The notes under the pieces were generated by a model. It did no database searches. It had not been told where the DNA came from and saw only the letters and a list, made by a program, of their open reading frames with translations. Both the position numbers and the translations under genes were made by a program. Below are positions 52,621 to 64,000 of a DNA stretch of 64,000 nucleotides, in pieces (position 1 is the first letter of the stretch; every line of letters begins with the position of its first letter). The DNA lies in contig OZ025222.1 of the NCBI GenBank assembly GCA_964019055.1, positions 8,045,029 through 8,109,028 on the forward strand, given 5' to 3'. The stretch comes from Anthopleura xanthogrammica (Eukaryota; Cnidaria; Anthozoa; Actiniaria; Actiniidae).

Positions 52621-54481
52621 TGATGATCAAAAAATTATTTAAATATATAGCCATATAGTTTATAATAACTGCTAAACTTATATACTCATTATACGGCTAA
52701 TACAACAGTTCAGCATCCCGCAGTGCTCACCTTTTTGCCAGAAGCTCTATATTAGTTGCTATAAGTTATATATATTTAATAATACCATACGTTATGAAAA
52801 TCGAGGTATTTTAAATCTAATTTGATGGCTATAGTAAAGTTTGAGGGATTTTGTTTTTTGCAATCAATTAACAATTACATAATTGCGAAAGGTTAGCTTA
52901 ATCCAATCAGATTAGGAGTTTTTTTTTCGTGTACGTATAAATGTATAAAAGCACAATTAGACCAAAATATAATTACTGCATAATGCAAGCGGCAGCCACA
53001 CGACATATGGAAAGTTGTTTGTGACCTTTAGAGCGTCCGGTGATTAAAACTGAGTTGCGTTTCAAGGGTATATGCTCTTGAAAGCGATAGCATGCGTAGC
53101 GGCGCTTTGGGGGAAGGGAAAAATGTGAAATAAGAGGAATGTGGGGTCTGACGACATAGCAGGCGCTCCTTTGTGTTTCCTCCTCCCCAGTCCCCCTTCA
53201 AAGTGTTCACTTAGAGAATTAACAAGCAAACAAAAATGATAAAGAAAGATCCAATTTTTATCTTTCATAAGCCAGTTCATGTTAAGAGACTCGTTATTGA
53301 GGAATTTAGTTAACGAATTGACTTTGGACAGAGCATTCTTGAACAAAATCCCTCGCTTGAAAGACAATCTTGTAAACATTGGAAATGTACAATTACTAAC
53401 TTTCACTTTCGTCATGACAGCCTAGAGCGAGAGAATGGACAAATCTTTTCTTGTTATTTTTGCAAAGGTTTTCTCCTACAAATCATGACAGGAGAAAACC
53501 ATTCCCAAAAGCAAAAAAATATTCAGTATTCTTTTGATGGTCTAAACAAAAGCCCCAGATCTGTTCGAGGGAAGAACATGGCTTCAAAGAACAGTGCACC
53601 AATACACAAACTTTGCATGACAAATCGCTCTACCGACCGAAGAATTTTGAATGATAATGCTATCAATTAGAGTAGTTTTCGAAATATTGTGAAAAGGTCC
53701 GAGATTGGTGATATTATTTAAAGCTAAACAGCGTCTGAGATAGTGGCTCGTCCAGTGAAATTGCTTGGACATTGCCTTACACGGAACGTCATTTCCGTAG
53801 AAATATATTTTGCCTACATTCGAAATTTCCTCATATCAAAAGCAAGCAGCACCTCTTTTCTTAATGTGGTGTGCAGAGAATTTTGAGTGAAGAGGTTTAT
53901 TTTATATTTTTTAATATGTTAATGGTTTACTGATCCCATAGGTTATTCATTGGTTCCCTGTTTCCTTCCTGAGTTCTGTAAGTCATATAATTCATGCTCT
54001 CCCTTGGAACATTAAATATAAAGCACGCTTTAAATACAACAATAACAACAATAACAGCGTAAACAGAGGGAGAAGAAAGTCAACTTGGCTCGGTTATGAA
54101 CTGCAAATTTATATATGATTACGCATGCGTACGCGTAGCCTTTGACGATCCGCTAGCCATTTTGAGTTCCTCGCACAAAAGAAAACGAAATCAGTAAACA
54201 TTCCTGTTCGAGCCTTTGATAAAGTAAAAAAAAATAACAGACACAGGCTGAAATGGTAAGGAAAGACCCAATTTTTCTTTTTGCCAGCCAATTTGTGTTA
54301 GGGGATTCGGTGTCAAAGCATTTATCTAACACACTGATTGGGGAGCTTGGAAAATTGGTTCGCTCAGTGTGGTGGCTCGCAGTGTGGTGGCTCACTCAGA
54401 GTGGCATGCAGTTGTTTTAACTTTATTGCCAGATTCCTAGGTTTGAGGTGCTTTACTCACTTATCATGTGTTTATCTACAG
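52621..54481. other. Upstream region of the plus tail gene, with a repeated block
   Basis: A block of about 80 bp (AATG(A/G)TAA(A/G)GAAAGA(T/C)CCAATTTT onward) occurs at about 53236 and 54253 and again at 63733, always upstream of a tail-gene exon or exon-like sequence. At about 53486 a CATGACAG acceptor-like site is followed by an open, polar frame (GENHSQKQKNIQ), possibly a decayed copy of the 54482 exon. No upstream coding exon was confirmed. Confidence 0.45.
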
Positions 54482-57446
54482 GAAAGTAACAGCAATGGAA
54501 ATTCAAGTCAAGAAGTGGTACAGGTAAAGTTTCAAAATACACACCATAGTTGTTCATAGCAAGCCTCCAATTTCCTAATTCTTTCTTAAATACCTTTTTT
54601 ACTTAATATCATTAAGTTTATTATTATCTGTATAATCCTTAGAAGGTAATAACTATATTTTATCATGCAAACATTGCAATCTTTCTCTAGCTGACAACGT
54701 GTTCCGGCCAGTGCTCCTGAGCACGTGTTTCTACGAGTAGTTTTTTAGTGAAGCTTAGTGTTTGAATAAGGTGGCTGTCTTCTTCTAAATTTCTAGTTAA
54801 TATTGCGAAAAAACTAGTTTTTAAAATAGCCAGTGTTTTGAATAATAAAACTTGAGAATGTTTTAGTGAAAGCTAAATACTAATTTGCCCGAAATTTGCG
54901 ACACACGAAGCGTCTTCCATCCAATATGGCGGACCATTCACCTTTCTTTAGTTACCTATCCCTTAAGACTTTAAACTTCTAATAATATTCAAGATTTTCA
55001 TAATTTGAACATACGTCGTCCTAATTCTGTTTGTTATATAGCTATAACGATTGAAATATTAGGATTTCTCGTGGTTGATCTAGTGTTGTATAAAAACGCA
55101 ATAGGTGTAGTGAAGGACTAGTTTAGCTATGTTTAGCTATGTTTCTAGCTTTCTTAATTTTCTTTTCAAAATTCAATGTAATAATATTAGTATATATTTT
55201 TTTCACGTCTGGATTAAAGCAATGAATGTTTGCTGCTTGGTTTTCTAATCATAGTTAAGTCTTCATTTTGCAGCTTCATGTGTGTAATGGGTTGGAAGAC
55301 ATCACCTAATCTTTGGAATTTTGAGCTCTATTTCAGATGGAGAAAAACAAATATTTTCAATTTTTAGACTCTAGAAAATCAATGCATAGTTTTTGAGCAG
55401 TTCGTAGTGAAAATATACTATTTTGTGCGAAAATATTAACTCGAAAAGTGTCCTATATGGTTTGTAAAATGAAAACCATATTTTTTCATTGGAAGCCCCC
55501 CACTTCCTAATTCCTTCCTCGAATGCAGTTTTTACTTAATATCATAAAGGTCATATTATCTGTAATATTTTTAGGTGCTACTATATATATCTATATCATG
55601 ATTTATATCAGAGATAAATATAGCAAGTTTGATGCAAAATATCCTAACCTTTCTGTGGCTGACCGCCTGCTTCTGTCAGTTATTCCCGAGCACATGTTTC
55701 GGCTACGAGTACAGTTTTTTAGGGAAGCTTAGTATTTGAAGAGTAGATCTCGTCTTCTAAATTTCCTCTCATGTTTCGAAAAAACTAGTTTTGGAAATAG
55801 CCAGTGTTTTGAATAAAAAAAATGAGAATGTTTTAGTGAAATTGAAATATTTTGCCCGAACTTTTTGACCCACGAAGCGTGTTCAGTCCAAAATGGCGGA
55901 CCATTCACCTTTCTTTACCTATCCTTTAAGACTTTAAACTTCTAATAATATTTAAGATTTTCCTTATTTGAACATACGTTGTCATAATTATATTTATTAC
56001 AACTATAACGATTGAAGTATTAGGGTTTCTCGTGGTTGATCTAGTGTTGTATAAAAACGCAATAGGTATAACCAAAGGCTTGCACCTTGCGAACAATTCT
56101 CGTTATCAAATCCATGTTTCTAGCTATCTTTTAATTTTCTTTTCAAAATTCAATGTAATAATATTAGTATATATTTTTGTCACATTCAAATTGAAGCAAT
56201 GTATGTTTACTGCTTGGTTTTCTAAACATAAACTGTACATATTCTTTATTCAGCTTTATTATGTTGGGTTAAAAGACATCACCTAAGCTTGGGAATTTGA
56301 ACTCTATTTCTGTCGGAGAAAAAAATTATTTGCAATGTTTAGACTCTAGAAAATCAATGCATAGTTTTTGAGCAGTTCGTAGTGAAAATAGACTATTTAG
56401 AGCAAAAATATTAACTCGAAAAGTGTTCTATTTGTCGAGAACTGTATATATGCAAATGACATTCAAATATTCTAAGCCAGAGCTTATTATGTTTTCCGCG
56501 AATTTTTGTTTAAACTCTAGTCTCAGACTAATAATTTTCAGCCCGTATATTGTTCATAGCTATTATATTTTATAATTTCATTTTGTACGGAATAACAATT
56601 CAGTTAAAAATACAGTTTAAAAGTTAAAAGTTTTACGTGCAATAAAAAAGCTAATATCTTATCGATTTAAAAATAATAGTTTTCATAGTGTAAACAAGCT
56701 AGTTTTCGAAATGATATTAAATGATCATCTAACTCTTGATGAATTTATCTCCTGTTGCAATTAATGCATTACTGTTGTCGGTGAAATCAACTGGCTAAAG
56801 AATGCCATGTACTTTTTATTTGTTATTTTGATTTAATAAATTTTAGGTCATTATTTTGAGTGTTGACGTATGTCTTCTTTCTTCCTTTTTCCCCAGCCAT
56901 TCCCAAATATTGACATTCGGATGGGAGTAAGAAAGAAGCAACCGGAGGAACATGATGAGGCAAGTTGAACGTTTTTCGTTATACTGCCCTTCCTTCTATT
57001 CCATCCCTCCTTCCATCAATGCACCCACCATTCATCCATACAGTCATCCCTCCCTCCCTCCATCATTCCATTAATCCATCTATCCTTCCCCTTCCATGAT
57101 CCATCAAACCCATCCTTAACCCCTCCTTCATTACCGGTATCCAACTATCCATATACATGCATCCATTTATTATCCACCCCTTCCTCCCTTTCGCCATCCA
57201 TGCATCCCTTCAATTCCTCGCCTCCTCAATCAACCCTCAGTCCATCTATCCCCGTATCCATCCATCCCTCCTTTCCTCTCTCAACCCACACATTCGTGGT
57301 TTAAGCCTCTTCAATAGTTAACACTATATAACTACACAAATAACACAAGTAATGTAAATGTATACATTTGACTGCAGATGGATCCCCAGCCTGGGTTTAC
57401 CAGTAATGGTAGCCCAGTAGCTCAGCCGGAGGGCGATTCTAATTAA
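54482..57446 (+). CDS. C-terminal exons of a paralogous-tail gene (plus copy)
   Basis: Proposed exons: 54482-54523 (TATCTACAG acceptor, CAG|GTAAAG donor; ESNSNGNSSQEVVQ), 56897-56959 (TTCCCCAG acceptor; PFPNIDIRMGVRKKQPEEHD, then E, with a GC donor GAG|GCAAGT) and 57378-57446 (CTGCAG acceptor; MDPQPGFTSNGSPVAQPEGD, then SN, stop TAA). All are phase 0. The last two are homologous to the minus-strand exons at 28837-28896 and 28145-28213; the first is homologous to the exon starting at 63963. The intron after 56959 is filled with CCATCC-type repeats, as in the paralogue. The product is unknown; the visible part is a hydrophilic, Pro/Ser/Glu-rich tail. 5' exons were not found. A possible AATAAA lies at 58214. 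Confidence 0.65.
54562..56433 (+). repeat. Tandem ~930-bp duplication in the tail-gene intron
   Basis: Copy 1 (about 54562-55465) and copy 2 (about 55490-56433) share blocks through their full length, for example TCAATGCATAGTTTTTGAGC, TTAACTCGAAAAGTG and CGTGGTTGATCTAGTGTTGT. They are clearly diverged, so the duplication is old. Confidence 0.85.
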
Positions 57447-58684
57447 TGATGCGAAGTCAAAAAAGAAAAAAAGAAAATTAAGTGTAATACAGGAGATATA
57501 CCGGTTACAACTCATTTTGGACGACATGACGATATGTTGACGTGACTTGCTTACCAGCAAGGCCTCTTCAGGATAGGCGTAATATTTTCCCATTTCAGAC
57601 CACGTGTCATCTTGAGTATAAGATTCTTTGCTGAGTTGTATCCACATTCGTGTGTCTTCTCATGCACAAGTGTTAAACAAAAAAAAGCTACACTAGGGAA
57701 TGGTCTGAAATGGGGAAATAGCACATTTTTTTCATAACAAGCACTACTTCCTGTGTCATCTAGCCATTCAAACGTACAAAGTCAATATTCATATGAGGGT
57801 TCATGAACCTTGGTAAATACTGCTGTGTTTGTTTCTCGTTTAAAGACTGTTTTTCTAAGGATTAGCCTCATTTCACATTCATACATTCATGAACATCAAT
57901 AGCAAAGTAAAGAATGCTTAACCGTAGCAAGGAAAACTCTTACAAATTCCACAAATCGTCACTGGAACGTGAACACATGAATATTCTACCATGGAGGCTA
58001 AACCTGAGCAACAAAAAAAAACCGAAAAAACCATGAAACTATAAGAAAGTCTACGACAAGTAGATAGCCATAATGTGTACTTTTGTTTATTCCACTATTA
58101 TCTATTTATGGTATCCCAACGTACAATAATATTTAGACATTATCTTTAGTACACAATTATACATTGATATTCATTGTTTCATAAAGAATGAAGATTAAAG
58201 AAAATTAATGTAAAATAAAGACAAATTGTTAAAGAATGTATTAAATGTCTAAATCAATAAGTTTCTTGCATTTATTTTTGGTTAAAGACTTCCATAGATA
58301 TTACTTAGAGAAAAAAACAAAAACAACACAAAACAAACGAAAATGGATAGTAAATGATGTATAGGCCTTTCTTAATATTTATGCATGAAATCCTTAGCTT
58401 CACGTTAATTCATCCCTGGTCACATTTAATATATTCGCATACTTCTATGCACTGACATTTTGCTGGCAAACGATCTTTTAAAGGCCTTATACTTATTTGG
58501 TAAAACCAACAAGTTTCGCATCGAAATGTGTCGGTTTAACGCACAAAAGCCCGTGCATAGAAATTCTGTTTCTAATATTCTACAAGAAATGTATGCTTAG
58601 TGGCAACTGTTGTATCCCAAATTTATTGAGGTTTGGTTTACATACCAGGCACATTATTAAGCGTAGAAAAATGTGACCAGTATA
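57447..58684. other. 3' flank of the plus tail gene
   Basis: The block at 57585-57720 (CCCATTTCAGACCACGTGTC with an inverted partner GGTCTGAAATGGGG) is a MITE related to 20876-21050. The remainder, to 58680, is AT-rich with no gene. Confidence 0.5.
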
Positions 58685-58990
58685 TCCCTGAGGGGGGGGG
58701 GGGGGGGGACTCCCTATAATTGACTATACGGGGATGCTCCACCCGAAAGGGGTACGTTTTTCAGGCTGCAGGTATAGAAAAGGGGTGGGAATTTGTGAAT
58801 TTTGGCATAAAAAGGGGTAGCTTTTCTTCAAATGTATATGAAAGGGGTACTTTTTCAGGCAAAAAAGTATATAAAAGGGGTAACTTTTTGCTGAAATTTG
58901 GTATATCAAAGGGTAAGGGGTCGAGAGTCCGGGCGGAGCATCCCATATGAAACGACCCGAAGTACCCCACCCCCCCCCCCCCCCCCCCGG
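58685..58990. mobile_element. Poly-G/poly-C foldback with AAAGGGGTA internal repeats
   Basis: A G run (58692-58709) and a C run (58970-58988) form the termini. Inside, ATACGGGGATGCTCC at the left mirrors GGAGCATCCCATATG at the right, and AAAGGGGTA-like motifs recur six or more times every ~25-35 bp. It resembles the 12608-12985 element. Confidence 0.75.
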
Positions 58991-59133
58991 GCAGTACATA
59001 CCATTTACAACGATTTGTTTGAGTTTGTCCGGTAACGTGTATGTATAAGGCCAGCCTGATTCCTAATAAATATGATTCTTTTTAGATATCTAAAACTACT
59101 CCAGTTAAAAAAAAAGCATTTAAAACTACTTAA

Positions 59134-60155
59134 GGACGGTGCTTTCTATTGCTGACCTGCACACGTACTGTGCATCTGCATCGAGGGATTTTAAAATTCA
59201 TTACTCGAAAATTCATTAAAAAAACCTTTTATCTTCAATAAAATATTAAGAAGCACATAATTTTACTTAACTCAGTCCTGTTTAAGAAATATTTTTATTT
59301 AAGTTTAAGCACTATTCACGAAAAATCATAAGCTTTTATAGCAATTTAGGGCATATGTGGTTCATAGTTCTGGCTACAGCTTATAAACTGTTTCTCTAGA
59401 TTTAACCCATAAAACTTGAATACAAACAAACAAGGATCACATATCAAATTCAAAATTTACCATTTATTAATAACTAGACGTGTAGGTCAAAAATGTCGAG
59501 TTTTTATCCGTGTTTTTAGCTCGCATTGCGTGAAGCTGCAGGCTTACTTGAAGGGCAAACGCGCTGAAAGCAGAGTTTGTCACGCCGTTTCTATTGCTGT
59601 GTCCCTCTTGTCACGCAGTTAGAGTAATCCTAATAAAAATATTTAAAACGCCTAGTTATCCAATCTTTTTATTAATGATATCCATAATTTGAAAACAAAA
59701 TTATGTTTCTGTAAATATTTTCTTGAAAAATAATTGAAACAAGGCGTTCATTTTTCATGTTGAGCCGAGGGTTCAAGGTACAAGACAGCGGATTTCGACG
59801 TGAAACTTGAAAACCATTGTATTTTTTTGCGATATAAATGGCATTTATTCTTTTAATTACAAGAGAAATCCCATTGTTTATCAATAATAAAAGCTTTAAA
59901 GATAAAAACAGAAATATAAAGGGAAAGTCAATAGATGCTTTAAATGATTTTCTACCTTAAACTAGCACAACAACGTAAATGGCAAATTTTTCTATGAATC
60001 TGGCTGATATTCCCAGTGAATTATCTCTTTTAGATGCTTGGTGAACGCTAACTTTTTAAACAGATATCCGCGATTTTGTAAGCTCTTTGATAGTATAAGA
60101 TAATTCATATATTAATTTTAAAATATAACTTATTTCCAATTGGTAGGCACCGTCC
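59134..60155. mobile_element. TTAA-flanked element (family F), about 1 kb
   Basis: The ends GGACGGTGC and GCACCGTCC are inverted, with TTAA at 59130-59133 and 60156-60159. Terminal similarity is short; the interior is AT-rich without a transposase frame. The first bases GGAC are shared with family E. Confidence 0.75.
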
Positions 60156-60249
60156 TTAAGATGTAATTTACTGTGGATTTCAATCCACTTGTACTCAAGA
60201 AACGATGTACTTTGTACAGCTATTCGTAGATTTTAATTTTCGTTCATTG

Positions 60250-61640
60250 CTTCTTCGAGAAGAAATTTTTGGTATTAAATCAGTCTAGCAAGCTTAAACA
60301 CGCATAAAGACGATGGTTGTTTAGTAAGGTCATTGTTTACGCGTGACTAGCGAAAGCATACAATTATCGAACATGCCCAAACACATCCCGCCAGTTAATC
60401 GTATCTATATATATTTAAATGATGGGTAAAATTGTCTAGAAAATAAAGCAACGTAGAAAGAATCAGAAATTAGTTTTTTACCAGTTTTAATGATTCGTTA
60501 TTCCCGTAAACAAACGTTTTGCCATATATTGAATATTTTAATTTACTGCGAGTGACATTTTTTTCTAATGTGCATACGCAAGACTTAGACGTGCCGAAAC
60601 ACAGCCAATGACCGTCTGTCTGATTTCGTATTAGTTTAATCAACTAAGTAAGCAGGAAAATCAAATGCTTTACGAACAAAATAGTTTTGAAGAAGTTTGT
60701 AGGAGTTCAAATATCTTGGAAAATGTAGAAGTAAAAATCCTGACTTAGATGTCGAAAAACATTCTAGGGATGAATGAAAGGTAAGGACAAAGTTAAGACT
60801 AGCTAACGGTATTCATGCATAGTAATGGTGTGTTTACCATATTGCCTTAATGCCATCCTTGCAAAATCCCAATTCGGTTCTGATCCTTATTAGAGATTAG
60901 CTCTGTTGTCGGTGAGCGTTCCACACTGTCATGACAGCAGAGTTTTTTTCGAAACCATGATTCATAAAAGTTTTAATAGCAGTAGAGGTTATTCAACCTC
61001 ATCTGCACAGGTTAAAAATATATAATTCATTAGAATTGATCTTTAGACTCTGTGCTTGAAAGACTCACTCATGTAAAGCTTTCGACTCACACCATAAGCC
61101 TTAAGCAGAAACTGCACAATTCTGATTTCCTCATTTGTAAATGCCGATTTTCCAACTTTTGCATACAATCCGCTAACACCACACTTATAATACCAATTGC
61201 ATCGTGTAAATCAACCCTACAACTTGCTACAACAGCTGTGAGCAAGTTACAGGGTTGATTTACATGAAGGAATTCGTGTTGTAAGCGGTGCGTAAGCAGA
61301 TTGCACATGCTACAGGTGAAGCAAAAGTTGTACCTCGAAAATCGGCCTTAAGACATACATGATGAATCCATGACCAGAAGTTTTTATTCAAGAAAGCAGC
61401 ATCTCACGGCTATCCAGTATAATTCTTGGTTTCCTTGTTTGTTAATTAGATATTATTAAACAATATTTTTATTGATAAAATGTCGATAAAAGTAGTTTCT
61501 CCTATAACTCACTTCAGTTTACTTTACTAGAGAATACAATATTTAATTAATAAGTATCGTGTGATGATAAAGCTCCGCCTTGCAACTAGACGGAAACGTA
61601 CATCTTGGTCATCTTATTGAGAAGTTTAGTATCTGTGTGT
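60250..61640 (+). repeat. Dispersed repeat, plus copy 2
   Basis: Partner of 51540-52620 (shared block order). It contains a short perfect-armed hairpin at 61205-61265 (TGTAAATCAACCCT with its complement) not seen in copy 1, which looks like a small insertion. Confidence 0.65.
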
Positions 61641-62108
61641 CATCATTTGTAACAGACTTTTTTACCGATGCAGCAGTCATCTTAAATAATTGGATTCAAA
61701 GGGGGCAAACGTGGGAATATTTAAAAAGCATAGAGTAGCGGGGTTACTTTAATAATAATCTTATGCTTTGGTGTTTGACATATCGCTCGACTTCCAGCAA
61801 GATCAATTAATTTTTAGATTTCTCATTAGATAGCATTAAATTCTATACAAAGAGACCTTGACAACTGTGCATACTATAAATTTTCCAGTAATTGCTCCAG
61901 CGGCATTCCATAATGCCTGTGACGCACGCTCCTCCCGTGTCACGCATAAGGTCACGAATGATACTGTAAACAAGAGAAAAAGTGAACCGGTTTCAATAGT
62001 CATCATAATATTCTACAAAAAAAATAATACCAATATTTTCTGTGGCTGAATGTATTTTGACTTCATAAAAGAATAGAGATTTTTCTGTATTCCACTAAAG
62101 TAACTTAA

Positions 62109-62644
62109 GGAGGCTCCCTAGAGTTTACTCTTCCTCCATCGACGTCCAGAGGCAAAGCACCAAGAGTCACAAAAACTACTCGCATTTTGTCCATATTTAT
62201 CAATCATTTCAAACCAGTAGCAACAGAAGCAGCAGCAAATAAAGCTCCGTGAAATCTACCCTTGTGTTTAGTGTTTAGTGCAATGAGCATGCTTGCGCAT
62301 GCGCAACTAAAAAATTTCTCAATATCTCACGTTCTGATGTCAAGATTTTTTTAAGCTGCAGTTATATTATAAAAAACTCAACGGGGTTTTATATTATGTA
62401 TTTAGAAGAATATTGACCGTGGAAAATTCGAGTTATTATTTTTTTAATGTTAAAAATAGGCCTTTTTATGACAGGTGCATCGTTGCTTTGGTAACATTGT
62501 ACGTGATCATTACTACCACAAACAAATCCTAAACTCATAATCTTTAATATGGTTGGTCTATCAGGCATCGATATGCAGATATGCTTTTGCTATAAAAGGA
62601 TTTCTCTTATAGCTCCAAATACCTGTAAACTCTAGGGAGCCTCC
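62109..62644. mobile_element. TTAA-flanked foldback MITE (family G)
   Basis: GGAGGCTCCCTAGAGTTTAC and GTAAACTCTAGGGAGCCTCC are perfect inverted ends; TTAA is at 62105-62108 and 62645-62648. The same TTAAGGAGGCTC start occurs as a solo end at about 17559. Confidence 0.9.
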
Positions 62645-62754
62645 TTAAAGGAATGTATATTTAGTGAAAGATTGAACCAATTACTGGTTAGAAAGGAACT
62701 ATTTAAGGGATTTAATTTATGTCTTTTCTATTTTTAGATATTCCAGAAGTTCTA

Positions 62755-62797
62755 TTATTATTATTATTTATTATTATTATCATCATCATCATCATCA

Positions 62798-62828
<31 letters not shown>

Positions 62829-62850
62829 AATTATTATTATTATTATTGTT
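62755..62850. repeat. (ATT)n/(ATC)n microsatellite
   Basis: Imperfect trinucleotide array. From 62851 to 63724 I see nothing recognisable. Confidence 0.9.
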
Positions 62851-63962
62851 ATTAATCTCAAAGTATCGTCACTGTTGTTGTACGTAATTTATCTGTGACA
62901 CTGTTCCATAGCACAGTTTTTGAGGGTAATACCCAAAGTGTAGTTGTAAACAATTCATGAAGTCTACGAGACCAAGCTCATTCGTGTATTAACGAGTACC
63001 CATGGCCAAAGCCACTAGTACAGTAGGCTAGTTTTAAACAGACCACTTTTTACCGTCAGAACCTCTTTTCACCTTGTAAAGAAACCTACAGTAAAAATCA
63101 AAAGTGTTGATACACTACCTTAACGCCGATTCCAAAAATGAAATAAGGATGGGTTGTCCCGAGCTCGCTTTCGAGATAATGAATTTTGAATATGACCATC
63201 TTTACAAGTTTTCGAAAGAAAAATGGCGGAAATCATGCTTTGCACACAAAAAATCATAACTCAAAAATTTAAAAAGCTTTGAAAGCAATTTTCTCAGGAC
63301 ATCTACCTTAAACATTTTTTTCGAAGACTAATCAAAAATATTTGAAGAAAATTGTAATAATAAGCTAAAATTCAGCATTTTGTTAATTCAATAAACCGAA
63401 AATCGTACTCAAACGACAACAACAAGAACACATAAAACGCTTTTTATATTAGTTCTAATAATTATGTTTTTTTCAAACTTTCTCAAAAGATTGATTTTTA
63501 CCTGTTCTTTTAGGACATCCAAAGAAAAATATAGAGTCCCGTGCAAAATTCGGGTTATTCGCCCTGTTGAAGTTCAAAACGTGTATGGATTTCAATAAAA
63601 TGTTGAAGGTTGTGATGCGGTTATTAGTGGTTTTTGTGCGCACGCACATCGTGGGCTCAAATTGAACGGTTCAAAAGTGGTCAGCCACCTTTTAAAAGAA
63701 CAATTAGAGTATTAACACGCAGTTAAAAATGGTAAAGATACAAAAATTCATTTTCATATTCTTTGTAAGCTAGTTCATGCTAATGGGATCGTTATTGCAA
63801 TATTTAGTATTCAGTTTGAGTTCGGAGATTGTCCTCGTGTGCTTAGCAAAATGCATCCCTTCACTTTGTATTGGTTTTCTCGTAGTTTGCTTGTCTTTAT
63901 TCAATACTGTTAATGATTTGTAAAGTATTAGTAATCACACCAAAGCTTCATTATTTCTACAG

Positions 63963-64000
63963 GAAGCAAATAACAGAAATGTTCATTTCGAGAGGAATTC
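63963..64000 (+). CDS. Start of a third paralogous-tail exon, cut by the window edge
   Basis: TATTTCTACAG is followed by GAAGCAAATAACAGAAATG, read as EANNRNVHFERN. It matches the exon at 54482 (TTATCTACAG, then ESNSNGNSSQEV) in both the splice site and the frame, and the same upstream block (63733) is present. The exon continues beyond the window. Confidence 0.5.

Noticed and set aside
58720..58999. Frames with repeating KG.F motifs and opposite Pro/Tyr-rich frames
   Set aside because: They translate the AAAGGGGTA repeats of a foldback element.

Overview
This 64 kb window is eukaryotic, strongly AT-rich genomic DNA. The genes are split by many introns, and non-coding DNA is packed with short inverted-repeat transposons, tRNA-derived SINEs, a decayed LINE and long microsatellites. 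The gene content (a SUEL-type galactose/rhamnose-binding lectin, a TIR-domain membrane receptor, a MORN-repeat protein) and the SINE and MITE style fit a marine invertebrate. I favour an anthozoan cnidarian (coral or sea anemone), but this is inference: no rRNA, mitochondrial or other diagnostic marker is present.

Layout. 1-2400: a TTAA-flanked foldback MITE, then two near-identical 320-bp tandem units. 2408-2682 (+): terminal exon of a secreted SUEL lectin. 3567-5702 (-): a three-exon gene for a 139-aa MORN-repeat protein with a likely acylated N-terminus. 7058-21892 (+): the main gene, ten exons that splice in phase to a 455-aa type I receptor (signal peptide, heavily glycosylated cysteine-containing ectodomain with a fibronectin III/cytokine-receptor-like strand pattern, one membrane helix, cytoplasmic TIR domain). 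Its introns hold more than a dozen mobile elements. 22-28 kb: repeats, a doubtful small minus-strand exon, and one copy of an 860-bp element repeated at 48 kb. 28145-28896 (-), 54482-57446 (+) and 63963-64000 (+, cut by the window edge): exons of a previously unremarked paralogous family sharing a short polar C-terminal tail. 30-34 kb: an 800-bp segment carrying a broken THAP domain, present twice. 34-53 kb: mostly transposons, including a 2.3-kb element with TAA target-site duplications and an unrecognised 168-aa reading frame. 53-64 kb: a tandem 930-bp duplication, more TTAA elements, a poly-G/poly-C foldback, and the end of the window.

How the parts work together. The lectin and the TIR receptor are both types of protein used in recognition of microbes or self in invertebrates, and they lie about 4.4 kb apart with a MORN gene between them. 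I see no evidence of coordinated regulation. The paralogous tail family looks cytoplasmic or intrinsically disordered; its N-terminal exons were not identified. The most informative observations are the receptor's domain architecture, the paralogous tail exons with a GT-to-GC splice donor change, and at least six TTAA-flanked MITE families in one window.
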